Assembly: GCA_038961845.1 (NCBI GenBank)
Contig: CP152408.1
Location: 4,960,001-5,024,000, forward strand
Direction of reading: 5' to 3'
Length of the DNA stretch: 64,000 nt
From: Xylophilus sp. GW821-FHT01B05
Lineage (GTDB): Bacteria; Pseudomonadota; Gammaproteobacteria; Burkholderiales; Burkholderiaceae_C
Part shown: positions 42,473 through 49,911 of the stretch, in pieces
How the letters are laid out: every line of letters begins with the position of its first letter
Numbering within the stretch: position 1 is the stretch's first letter
The notes under the pieces: generated by a model
Told to the model about the DNA's origin: nothing
Seen by the model: only the letters and a program-made list of their open reading frames with translations
The model's database searches: none
Made by a program: the position numbers and the translations under genes

Positions 42473-43045
42473 ATGGACAAATCAGCTGTTCGCCGGGCGT
42501 TGATCGAAGAAAGACTGAACCTGCCGGACCGCCTGCAGCGCGCCGACCAGCTGCAGCGGGTGATGCGGATCTGGCTCATTGGCCGCCCGGACGCCGTCAT
42601 TGGCGCCTACTGGCCGATCAAGGGCGAGTTTGACCCCCTGCCCGCGCTGCACCGCTGGAAGGAAGACGGCGAGCTGCAAGGCGAGCCGCAGCGCCGCCGC
42701 ATCGGCCTGCCGGTGGTCGACAAGGTGGCCGGCACCCTCACCTTCCACGTCTGGTACCCGGGCTGCCCGATGGAAGAAGACGCCTACGCCATCCCCAAGC
42801 CCAAGAACACCGAGGTAGTCGTGCCCACGCTGCTGTTCGTGCCCTGCGTGGGCTATGGCGCGGGCGGCTACCGGCTGGGCTATGGCGGCGGCTTCTATGA
42901 CCGCACGCTGGCCTCGCTCAGCCCCAAGCCCTTTACCGTCGGCCTGGGCTTTGGCCAGGGCTTTCTGCCCGACTTCGAGCCCGAGGCGCACGACGTACCG
43001 CTGGACGCCATCCTCAATGACAACGGCGTGGTCTGGCCGGTCTGA
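42473..43045 (+). CDS. 5-formyltetrahydrofolate cyclo-ligase family protein
   Basis: A 190-residue protein. The N-terminus is basic (MDKSAVRRALIEERL), IGAYWPIKGEFD (near 42) is the substrate region and PCVGYGAGGYRLGYGGGFYDR (starting near 125) is the ATP/folate motif of the family. It would convert 5-formyl-THF to 5,10-methenyl-THF using ATP. The spacer to the divergent slt start is too short for a promoter, so transcription must begin inside slt. Confidence 0.9.
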   Translation: MDKSAVRRALIEERLNLPDRLQRADQLQRVMRIWLIGRPDAVIGAYWPIKGEFDPLPALHRWKEDGELQGEPQRRRIGLPVVDKVAGTLTFHVWYPGCPMEEDAYAIPKPKNTEVVVPTLLFVPCVGYGAGGYRLGYGGGFYDRTLASLSPKPFTVGLGFGQGFLPDFEPEAHDVPLDAILNDNGVVWPV

Positions 43046-43073
43046 GAATTCCCCCTGTTTGACGGAAAGCCCC

Positions 43074-43757
43074 ATGTTCACCCTGCTGATCGGCAACAAG
43101 AACTACTCGTCCTGGTCCATGCGCCCCTGGGTGCTGATGCGCCAGGCCGGCATTGCGTTTGAAGAGCGCCTGGTGCGCTTCGACTCGTTCGAGCCTGATT
43201 CGCAGTTCAAGCAATCGCTGCAAGGCCTGAGCGCCTCCGGCAAGGTGCCGGTGCTGCTCGACGGCCCGCTGGCGGTCTGGGATTCGCTGGCCATTGCCGA
43301 AACCCTGGCCGAGCGCTTTCCCGACAAGCAACTCTGGCCCACCGACCCGGCCGCACGCGCCCGGGCCCGCAGCGTGGTCTGCGAGATGCACACCGGCTTC
43401 ACCGCCCTGCGCAGCCACTGCCCGATGAACATCGAGGCGCACCTGCCCGAAGTCGGCGCCCTGCTCTGGCGCGACCAGCCCGCCCTGCGTGCCGACGTGG
43501 CGCACCTGGTCGACACCTGGTCCGCCCTGCTCGACGCCCACGACGGCCCCATGCTGTTTGGCGAATTCACCATTGCCGACGCCTTCTTCGCCCCGGTCTG
43601 CATGCGCCTGATTACCTACGCGCTGCCGCTGCCCGAGCCCATCCGCGCCTATGTCGGCCGCGTTGCCGCCCTGCCCGGCGTGGCGGCCTGGATCGAGGGC
43701 GCGCTGGCCGAGAAGGACTTTCTCACCTTCGAGGAGCCTTACCGGCTGCGATCTTGA
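43074..43757 (+). CDS. Glutathione S-transferase family protein
   Basis: A 227-residue protein with an N-terminal thioredoxin-like domain ([20 protein letters not shown], with Ser residues where the active residue is expected, and [19 protein letters not shown] near 55-75) and a C-terminal helical domain from about residue 90. It begins 28 bp after the cyclo-ligase gene and its stop lies 14 bp before the chosen cca start, so the three genes are probably one unit. Its substrate is unknown. Confidence 0.9.
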   Translation: MFTLLIGNKNYSSWSMRPWVLMRQAGIAFEERLVRFDSFEPDSQFKQSLQGLSASGKVPVLLDGPLAVWDSLAIAETLAERFPDKQLWPTDPAARARARSVVCEMHTGFTALRSHCPMNIEAHLPEVGALLWRDQPALRADVAHLVDTWSALLDAHDGPMLFGEFTIADAFFAPVCMRLITYALPLPEPIRAYVGRVAALPGVAAWIEGALAEKDFLTFEEPYRLRS

Positions 43758-43771
43758 CAAGGCACAACGCG

Positions 43772-45007
43772 ATGCAGGTCTACAAGGTCGGCGGCGCCGT
43801 GCGCGACGCCCTGCTCGGGCTGCCGGTACAGGACGTGGACTGGGTCGTCGTCGGCAGCACCCCTGAGGCCATGGCGGCCCAAGGCTATCTGCCGGTCGGC
43901 CGTGACTTCCCCGTCTTTTTGCACCCGCAGACGCGCGAGGAATACGCGCTGGCCCGCACCGAGCGCAAGACCGCGCGCGGCTACCACGGCTTTGCCGTGC
44001 ACGCCTCGCCCGAGGTCACGCTGGAAGAAGACCTGGCGCGGCGCGACCTGACCATCAACGCCATCGCCCAGCCCGTGGGCGCCAGCGGGCAAGACGGCCT
44101 GGTCGACCCGTATGGCGGCCAGCGCGACCTGGCCGCGCGCGTGCTGCGCCACGTCACCGACGCCTTCCGCGAAGACCCGGTGCGCATCCTGCGGCTGGCG
44201 CGCTTTGCCGCGCGCTTTGCCGACTTCACCGTCGCCCCCGAAACCGAGGCGCTGATGCGCCAGATGGTGGAAGACGGCGAGGTCGACGCCCTGGTACCCG
44301 AGCGCGTCTGGCAGGAGCTGAGCCGCGGCCTGATGGAGCAGCGCCCCTCGCGCATGCTGGAGGTGCTGCGCAACTGCGGCGCACTGGCCCGCCTGCTGCC
44401 CGAGGCCGACCGGCTCTGGGGCGTGGCCCAGCGCGCCGACTACCACCCCGAGGTCGACACCGGCGTGCACCTGGGCATGGTGCTGGACATGTCGGCCCAG
44501 CTGCAGGCGCCGCTGGCCGTGCGCTTTGCCTGCCTGTGCCACGACCTGGGCAAGGGCACCACGCCACCCGACGTGCTGCCGCGCCACACCGGCCACGAGC
44601 AGCGCAGCGCCGAGCTGCTGCAAGGCGTGTGCGAGCGCCTGCGCGTGCCCGCCGACTGCCGCGAGCTGGCCGACGTGGTCGCGCGCGAGCACGGCAACAT
44701 CCACCGCAGCAGCGAGTTCAACGCCGCCGCGCTGGTGCGCCTGCTCGATCGCTGCGACGCCTGGCGCCGGCCGCAGCGTTTTGCCGACGCACTGCTGGCC
44801 TGCGAATGCGATGCGCGCGGGCGCGGTGGCAAGCAAGGCGCGGCCTACCCGCAACGGCCACGCCTGCTGGCCGGGCTGCAGGCCGCGCAAAGCGTGGACA
44901 CCGCCGCAGTCGCGGCAGCCGCCGCCAGCAGCGGCGCGCGCGGGCCGCAGATTGGCGCGCGCATCCTGGCGGCGCGGGTGGCTGCGGTGGCAGGCGCAGG
45001 CTACTGA
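43772..45007 (+). CDS. cca: CCA tRNA nucleotidyltransferase, with HD domain
   Basis: A 411-residue multifunctional enzyme of the E. coli type. The nucleotidyltransferase head has [20 protein letters not shown] near residue 7, then [11 protein letters not shown] near 91 and [15 protein letters not shown] near 134. A C-terminal HD phosphohydrolase domain has CLCHDLGKG near 253. It adds or repairs the CCA end of tRNA. The ATG at 43772 gives the canonical N-terminus; a TTG 18 bp upstream overlaps the GST stop and is less likely. It is followed by 540 bp of repeats. Confidence 0.94.
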   Translation: MQVYKVGGAVRDALLGLPVQDVDWVVVGSTPEAMAAQGYLPVGRDFPVFLHPQTREEYALARTERKTARGYHGFAVHASPEVTLEEDLARRDLTINAIAQPVGASGQDGLVDPYGGQRDLAARVLRHVTDAFREDPVRILRLARFAARFADFTVAPETEALMRQMVEDGEVDALVPERVWQELSRGLMEQRPSRMLEVLRNCGALARLLPEADRLWGVAQRADYHPEVDTGVHLGMVLDMSAQLQAPLAVRFACLCHDLGKGTTPPDVLPRHTGHEQRSAELLQGVCERLRVPADCRELADVVAREHGNIHRSSEFNAAALVRLLDRCDAWRRPQRFADALLACECDARGRGGKQGAAYPQRPRLLAGLQAAQSVDTAAVAAAAASSGARGPQIGARILAARVAAVAGAGY

Positions 45008-45547
45008 AACGCATCCCTTTCAAGGTCTTGTGATTTGTTCGGTAGTTCTCGTGTCTTGCCGACGGCGGGCGGCAGCCGAGCAGCCAACATCCCAACAGCC
45101 GGCCCCCACCCCAGCCCTCCCCCAGCGGGGAGTAATGCAAAGGCCGAGCGCAGCGACGGCCCGACTGGCTATCCGGGGTCCCCTCTGTGGCGTCGAGGAG
45201 CGGAGGTGGGGGCAGGTTGCCCGCAGCGCAGCGAAGGGCCGGCGAGGACTGTTTGAGCGCAGCGAGTTCCGCAGCCGCCTGCCCGCACCGAGCACCGGAG
45301 AGCAGTCTGCGAAGCAGACCGCCACAGCGGGGTCGCCTTCTCTTTGGTGACTTTCTCTTGGCGACGCAAGAGAAAGTTACTCGCCCGCCGGGGCGAACTC
45401 CCGGCACCCGCCGCCTGCAAAGGCAACCACCCCTGGGATAGCTCAAAGAACTTGAAAAGGATGCTACTGAGACGGCGCTGCTAAAACCACCCCGCCCGGT
45501 GCTCGAAGCACGCCGGGTGCTCTAATCCGCCATTGCCAGGAGCCCCC
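45008..45547. other. Gene-free spacer built of repeats
   Basis: This 540-bp interval contains the family F repeat (45090-45432) with its stem-loop, then about 110 bp that include the promoter region of the next gene. Short open frames exist but have no ribosome-binding site, no family resemblance and the composition of the repeat. I see no gene in it. Confidence 0.75.
45090..45432. repeat. Large intergenic repeat, family F, copy 1
   Basis: Moving right to left it reads as GGCGGGTGCCGGGAGTTCGCC, GGCGGGCGAGTAACTTTCTC, a stem-loop, AGTCACCAAAGA, GGCGACCCCGCTG, later GGGCCGTCGCTGCGCTCGGC and GGGGGAGGGCTGGGGTGGGG. The same blocks occur in the opposite orientation at 60380-60760. The stem-loop at 45351-45376 is CTTTCTCTTG, loop GCGACG, CAAGAGAAAG. 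Confidence 0.8.
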
Positions 45548-45721
45548 ATGCCCACCGAAGAAACCGCCGCCTCCCTCACGCTCAAGCTCCGCTGGGCGCG
45601 CCAGCAGTTCATGCGCGACACGCCCACCCTGGCCCAGGCCGAGAAGCGGCAGCGCGAGCAAGAGTTGGCCGCGCTGGAAGAGGCCCTGCGCCAGGCGCAG
45701 GCCAGCGAGAGCGCTCTGTAG
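45548..45721 (+). CDS. Small hypothetical protein, helical
   Basis: A 57-residue protein rich in Ala, Glu, Gln and Arg, probably one long amphipathic helix or coiled coil (LAQAEKRQREQELAALEEAL). It has no membrane segment or signal. An AGGAG site lies 5 bp before the ATG and it ends 20 bp before the RIO-kinase gene, so it is probably translated and cotranscribed with it. I do not recognise a family. Confidence 0.65.
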   Translation: MPTEETAASLTLKLRWARQQFMRDTPTLAQAEKRQREQELAALEEALRQAQASESAL

Positions 45722-45741
45722 CCACAGCGCACAATGGGCCG

Positions 45742-46587
45742 ATGAAAGCCCCCCAAAGACTAGAGTCACTGATCGAAGAAGGCCTGATCGACACCGTCGT
45801 GCGCCAGCTCATGAGTGGCAAGGAAGCCATGGTCTACGTGGTGCGCTGCGGCGACGAAACGCGCTGCGCCAAGATCTACAAGGACGCCACCCAGCGCAGC
45901 TTCCGCCAGGCCGTCGACTACACCGAAAACCGCAAGGTCAAGAACACACGCCAGGCGCGCGCCATGGCCAAGGGCACGCGCTTTGGCCGGCAAGCCACCG
46001 AGGCCGCCTGGCAAAGCGCCGAGGTCGATGCGCTGTTCCGCCTGGCCGCCGCCGGCGTGCGCGTGCCGCGCCCCTACAACTTCGCCGACGGCGTGCTGCT
46101 GATGGAGCTGGTGGCCGACGCCGAAGGCAATGCCGCGCCGCGCCTGAACGACGTCGTCTTCACGCCCGAGGACGCGCGCCGGCACCACGCCAGCCTGCTG
46201 ACCGAGGTGGTGCGCATGCTGTGCGCCGGCATCGTGCACGGCGATTTGTCCGAGTTCAACGTGCTGCTGGCGGCCGACGGCCCGGTCATCATCGACCTGC
46301 CCCAGGCCGTGGACGCCGCCGGCAACAACCACGCCGGCCGCATGCTGCGCCGCGACGTCGCCAACCTGCGCGGCTTCTTCGGCCAGTTCGCGCCCGAGCT
46401 GCTGCACACCCACTACGGCGACGAGATCTGGCAGCTGTACCAGCACGGCACGCTGCGCGAAGACACGGTGCTGACCGGCATCTTTGTGGGCGAGAGCGGC
46501 CCGGTGGACCTGGGCGGCGTGTTGCGGGAAGTGGATGACGCGCGGGACGAGGAAGCGGCGCGGCGTTTGCGGATGGCGGGGGGCTGA
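45742..46587 (+). CDS. RIO-type (PA4780-like) serine protein kinase
   Basis: A 281-residue atypical protein kinase. ATP Lys44 lies in RCAKIYKD after SGKEAMVYVV; the catalytic loop is HGDLSEFNVLL (Asp168, Asn173) and the metal Asp185 is in IIDLPQAVD. Length and motifs match the bacterial RIO1-like group. It may phosphorylate proteins in stress or translation control; bacterial targets are largely unknown. It follows a 57-residue ORF closely on the same strand. Confidence 0.9.
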   Translation: MKAPQRLESLIEEGLIDTVVRQLMSGKEAMVYVVRCGDETRCAKIYKDATQRSFRQAVDYTENRKVKNTRQARAMAKGTRFGRQATEAAWQSAEVDALFRLAAAGVRVPRPYNFADGVLLMELVADAEGNAAPRLNDVVFTPEDARRHHASLLTEVVRMLCAGIVHGDLSEFNVLLAADGPVIIDLPQAVDAAGNNHAGRMLRRDVANLRGFFGQFAPELLHTHYGDEIWQLYQHGTLREDTVLTGIFVGESGPVDLGGVLREVDDARDEEAARRLRMAGG

Positions 46588-46668
46588 CGACTCAAGCCCG
46601 CCGACTGCACGAAGGCTTGTTGGCCTTGCCGGCGGCGGGTGAAGGGCGCTGCTTTAAAAAAACAGCCT

Positions 46669-47991
46669 TCAGCGTCGCCCCAAGAGTGGCGAGCGGCCCA
46701 TCTTCTCCGCCGGCGTGGGCACTGCCGGCTTCACGGCAGCAAAGCCTGCTTCTTCAATTGCAGTGGCCAATGACGGCAGGCTCCAGCTTCTTTGAAGACG
46801 CAGGCTGTTCATCCCCGCATTCCACGCATGCAGCATTCGCCTCCCCGTTTCATGGAAGGATGGATAGCGGTTTATCGCCTCGATGACCTTCGGCGTGACG
46901 CTCACCATGGCCTCGCATATGCGCTCCACGCGCTCTCGGGTCTGTGCGGGCATGACCCCGCACCGCACTTGCAGAAACCGCTCCAGGGCCCGGCCGGGCG
47001 CCCAGGTGCTTCGCCCCTCCACCGACATGCCCGGCGGGTTCTTCGCATAGTCTTCGTACACCGTGATCGTCAGCATGTCGTAGACCGGCGCCAGGCTGAT
47101 GTTGTCGCGCGATGAGTACAGTAGCGCGATGTTTTTGGTGTGGCAGTCCGCGTTGCGCAGGGCATAGGTCAGCAGCAGCAGGTCCGCCAGTTGCGAAAGC
47201 GCCGCGTTTTGCTGCGCCGCATCCGCCACTACGTCCTTGATGCGGCTGACTACGCGCTCCCAAGTCGACTGATACTTCTCCTCGGGTCGCAGCGACAGCA
47301 GACTGCACAGGTCTTCCATCCCCTTGCGGGTGATGCCGTCAGCCTCGAAGTCGAATCGGTGCACCACGAGCGCCTGCCCGTCGTCGGACACTTCCGTCTG
47401 CGCCGTTGGAATACCTGCCTGGCGCGAAACCTCCATGCAAAAGTGCTCGTTGAGCGCCACACCTGGAAGTTTGGCGGTGGTGCCCTTGATGATGTGGCGG
47501 TCGGTCGCCAGGGTTCCCTTGCCAAAGGCTTCAAGCGTATGGGGCGACAGGAACTTGGGAACGACGCCCGACACCCCTGAAATGGCGTACCTGCGAACCA
47601 GTTCAACAAAGGCCGCCTCGGAGTTGTCCCCCCGCAGGATGGACGCAAGCTCGAAGGGCACGGGCGGCTGTGTTGGATTGGCTCCGGGAGCCGCGACTTT
47701 GACTCGACCAATGGCATTGCGCCCCACCACAGAGAGCAGGTTGAGCGGCGATGCGCCAACGTGGGGCCCGAGTTGCTCCTGCAGGATGGACAGCAAGAAG
47801 CCTTCTGGCAGATTCATCCGGAACACAGGATGCAAATCCGGATAGGCGTAGGACTCCGTGCGCACCGGCATGAGCAGCGAGACGAACTGCTCGGGCGCAG
47901 CGTCAGGGTGGTAGGCCATGACGTGCCGGAACCCGTCGGTGGACTCCAGAGTGGCCACCGGCTTGTCGTGCACGAAGACATGGACCTTCAT
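46669..47991 (-). CDS. hipA: HipA-type serine/threonine kinase toxin
   Basis: A 440-residue toxin. The N-terminal HipA_N domain lies near residues 1-110 (MKVHVFVHDKPVATLES, FRMNLPEGFLLS); the kinase domain follows, with SGVSGVVPKFL near 140, HIIKGTTAKLPGV near 168, the catalytic RNADCHTKNIALL near 291 and metal-binding YDMLTIT near 318. It forms a type II pair with the HTH protein whose stop overlaps its start by 4 bp. E. coli HipA phosphorylates glutamyl-tRNA synthetase; the target here is not known. Confidence 0.93.
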   Translation of the reverse strand: MKVHVFVHDKPVATLESTDGFRHVMAYHPDAAPEQFVSLLMPVRTESYAYPDLHPVFRMNLPEGFLLSILQEQLGPHVGASPLNLLSVVGRNAIGRVKVAAPGANPTQPPVPFELASILRGDNSEAAFVELVRRYAISGVSGVVPKFLSPHTLEAFGKGTLATDRHIIKGTTAKLPGVALNEHFCMEVSRQAGIPTAQTEVSDDGQALVVHRFDFEADGITRKGMEDLCSLLSLRPEEKYQSTWERVVSRIKDVVADAAQQNAALSQLADLLLLTYALRNADCHTKNIALLYSSRDNISLAPVYDMLTITVYEDYAKNPPGMSVEGRSTWAPGRALERFLQVRCGVMPAQTRERVERICEAMVSVTPKVIEAINRYPSFHETGRRMLHAWNAGMNSLRLQRSWSLPSLATAIEEAGFAAVKPAVPTPAEKMGRSPLLGRR

Positions 47992-48269
47992 CTCTGCTCC
48001 CTGTTGTCGCTCGCAAAGTCCCGCTGCCGCTCCGCCAGCGCATCGTCCAAGGTGAACTCGCGCTTCATGGGCACGTAGCGCATCTCATAGCCCAAGACCT
48101 CCAGCAACCGTAGGAGCTTTCGAGAGCCGAATTCGGCCACGCCCCCCGTCTCGAAGCGCGCCAGCGTCGACTGCCCCATGCCGCACAGAGAAGCCAGCTC
48201 TTTCTGCGTCATACCCCGCTCCCTGCGCAGAAGCGCAAGTGATCGACCAAGGTCAAGCAGTGTGTTCAT
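47988..48269 (-). CDS. hipB: HipB-type antitoxin, XRE-family DNA-binding protein
   Basis: A 93-residue protein with a Cro/CI helix-turn-helix (RERGMTQKELASLCGMGQST, then LARFETGG) and a basic/acidic tail. It should neutralise HipA and repress the operon. Translation is coupled to hipA through an ATGA overlap. A 5-bp inverted repeat with the 8-bp spacing of HipB operators lies 41 bp upstream. Confidence 0.9.
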   Translation of the reverse strand: MNTLLDLGRSLALLRRERGMTQKELASLCGMGQSTLARFETGGVAEFGSRKLLRLLEVLGYEMRYVPMKREFTLDDALAERQRDFASDNREQR

Positions 48270-48310
48270 GTGCTGTATTTGCTATCAAAATCACCCGAAA
48301 CGCTCAGAAT

Positions 48311-48328
48311 TCCATTTAAAAATATGGA
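48311..48328. promoter_or_regulatory. Candidate HipB operator
   Basis: TCCAT and ATGGA are separated by eight A/T-rich bases upstream of hipB. E. coli HipB binds TATCC-N8-GGATA, so the arm sequence is similar and the spacing identical. The surrounding ~100 bp is strikingly AT-rich, as expected of the hipBA promoter. Confidence 0.5.
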
Positions 48329-48414
48329 TGAGCCCCGGATATTTATAGCATATAAAGCATTATTCAATGATCGACGTGGTGCAGCACTCCAGGCGGCGAT
48401 CTCCTAGTGTCGCG

Positions 48415-49200
48415 TCAAGCCTCAATAGTCGGATAGAGCCTGAGCAACTTGACCCGAGCATCCTCAGAGGTGAACTGCCAGTTGATCTTGGCCTTGAGGT
48501 TGTCGCGGCGCTGCTGCCAGGCGGCAACCTCCGAGCGCATGGTCTCGATAGAGTCGATACGCCGGTCCAGGCATTGGCCAATCATCACGTTGAGTTCAAT
48601 CTCGGCCATGTTGAGCCAACTGCCGTGCTTGGGCGTGTAGACAAACTCGAAGCGATCCCACAATGCCTTGGCCTCTTCGGGCACAAACGTCTCGTAGAGT
48701 GCGCCCGCAGTGTGGGTGTTCAAGTTGTCCATGACCAGGGTGATGCGCTGCGCCTCGGGCCAGGCCTGGGCTATTTCCTTGACGAAGTGCGCCCAGTCGG
48801 GTTTTGTCTTGCGTTCGGTGACCTGCGTGATGCGCCGTCCCGCCAATGGCTCACAGGCCATGAAGACGTTGCAGTGGCCCTGGCGCTCGTATTCGTAGTC
48901 CTCGCGCGCAGGCCGCCCAGGTGCAGCTTCTATCGGCTGGCGCGTCTGGCCTATCAGTTGGCGCGGCGTCTCGTCCATGCACACCACCGGGTGTGCGGGG
49001 TCGTAGGGGCGGCAGTAGACGTCAAGCACTTGCTCCATCGCCGCCACGAAGGCCGCGTTGTCCTTGGGCGGGATCACCCAGCCAATCTTGCGCCAGGGCT
49101 TGAGTTCGTTTTTTGAAGGGTTTTGCGCACCGTCTCGTGCGACAGGCTGTCTGCGTAGGAGAGCTCGACCGCCCGATCGGCCAGCAGTCGCAGGCTCCAA
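48415..49200 (-). CDS. IS630-family transposase, catalytic part (orfB frame)
   Basis: The open frame has 261 codons, but only about the last 230 are transposase. The DDE residues are visible: Asp in VVCMDETPRQL, Asp in LVMDNLNTHT and Glu in NMAEIELNVM, with GSWLNMAE as the IS630 signature. Residues before about position 30 are the out-of-frame overlap with orfA. It is probably made only as a fusion with the upstream frame by slippage at the A6 run (49109-49114). No independent ribosome-binding site is evident. Confidence 0.85.
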   Translation of the reverse strand: MEPATAGRSGGRALLRRQPVARDGAQNPSKNELKPWRKIGWVIPPKDNAAFVAAMEQVLDVYCRPYDPAHPVVCMDETPRQLIGQTRQPIEAAPGRPAREDYEYERQGHCNVFMACEPLAGRRITQVTERKTKPDWAHFVKEIAQAWPEAQRITLVMDNLNTHTAGALYETFVPEEAKALWDRFEFVYTPKHGSWLNMAEIELNVMIGQCLDRRIDSIETMRSEVAAWQQRRDNLKAKINWQFTSEDARVKLLRLYPTIEA

Positions 49201-49547
49201 CGGGCGCTGCCCTGCGGAGGCTCGCCGCAGCTCAGGGCGATCAGGCGAGCCTCTAGCTCGCCATCGATCTTGCGCAGGTAGCTGCGCTCGGGCCGCTTGC
49301 GCTGCAGTGCGGCTGGCAGACCTTCTTCCACCATGCGCTTCTTGAGCCGGTCTATCTTGCGCTCGCTCACGCCCATTAACTGGGCGATCTCGCTGTTGGT
49401 CTTGTGCTCGCGGCTGCTGTGCGAGCGGTCGCAGTTGAGCAGGATCAAGGCATTGATCACTTCGCTCGTCTTGTGCGCTCCCTTGCGTGTCAGCGCGCTC
49501 AGTTGCTCCCGCTCTTCCGGGCTCAGATTGACTGTGTAATGCTCCAT
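49074..49547 (-). CDS. IS630-family transposase, N-terminal DNA-binding part (orfA frame)
   Basis: A 157-codon frame starting MEHYTVNLSPEEREQL, with helix-turn-helix regions (NSEIAQLMGVSERKIDRLKK near 51 and SLSHETVRKTLQKT near 133). The last ~13 residues after LQKT are out of frame with the transposase. Reading CAA-AAA and slipping back one base continues as NELKPWRK in the catalytic frame. This is either programmed -1 frameshifting, known in some IS630 members, or an inactivating deletion. Confidence 0.85.
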   Translation of the reverse strand: MEHYTVNLSPEEREQLSALTRKGAHKTSEVINALILLNCDRSHSSREHKTNSEIAQLMGVSERKIDRLKKRMVEEGLPAALQRKRPERSYLRKIDGELEARLIALSCGEPPQGSARWSLRLLADRAVELSYADSLSHETVRKTLQKTNSSPGARLAG

Positions 49548-49592
49548 CCCTCTATTGTCTTCTGCCGACGTTTTAGGATTGACGCGACACTA

Positions 49593-49751
49593 GTGTCGCG
49601 TCAAGCGTGAGGTGACGGATGGGTGCGAAGGCATCGGCGTGCAGCGCAAGGCGCGGGCCGCCGCCCAGGCTTTACGCCTGGGCAAGGGCTGCAACGCAGC
49701 GATGCGCGGCGAGGGCAAGCGCACACCGGCAGATCATGCTTGACGCGACAC
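49593..49751. mobile_element. MITE-like non-autonomous relative of the adjacent IS630 element
   Basis: This 159-bp element shares the outer 12 bases of the IS630 terminus at both ends (GTGTCGCGTCAA and its complement), with subterminal agreement to about 25 bp. It is flanked by TA on both sides, sharing one TA with the IS. It has no coding frame. Inside is an 8-bp-stem hairpin, GCCCAGGC / GCCTGGGC (49663-49683). Confidence 0.8.
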
Positions 49752-49848
49752 TAGGTTTGCATGGCCCGCCAGGGCACGACAGGCATGGATTGACGACCCA
49801 GACGGCTATCGGGCGAGTCCCGGCTCACAGCGATGGCAAAACACCATT

Positions 49849-49911
49849 ACTATCAAATAGATAGCTACCAGCCCAGTCGGCACCTGGGCTACAGGCACTT
49901 TTTACCTAAAA
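49849..49911 (+). repeat. Dispersed intergenic repeat, family A, copy 4
   Basis: ACTATCAAATAGATAGCTAC, AGCCCAGTCGGCACCTGGGCT and ACAGGCACTTTTTACC. Its distal end overlaps the last codons and stop of the minus-strand chemoreceptor gene. A remnant of block G (GGGCGAGTCCCGGCTC) precedes it at about 49811. Confidence 0.8.

Larger units (their letters stand above)
48407..49590 (-). mobile_element. IS630-family insertion sequence
   Basis: The element is 1184 bp. Its left end is GTGTCGCGTCAAGCCTCAA and its right end, reverse-complemented, is GTGTCGCGTCAATCCTAAA; about 20 of the outer 26 bases agree. It is flanked on both sides by TA, the target duplicated by IS630/Tc1-mariner elements. Two overlapping reading frames on the minus strand encode the transposase. 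It landed between hipB and the chemoreceptor gene. Confidence 0.92.

Noticed and set aside
45020..45470. Several short overlapping frames in the spacer after cca
   Set aside because: All lie inside the family F repeat, lack ribosome-binding sites and translate to Arg/Pro/Ala-rich low-complexity peptides.
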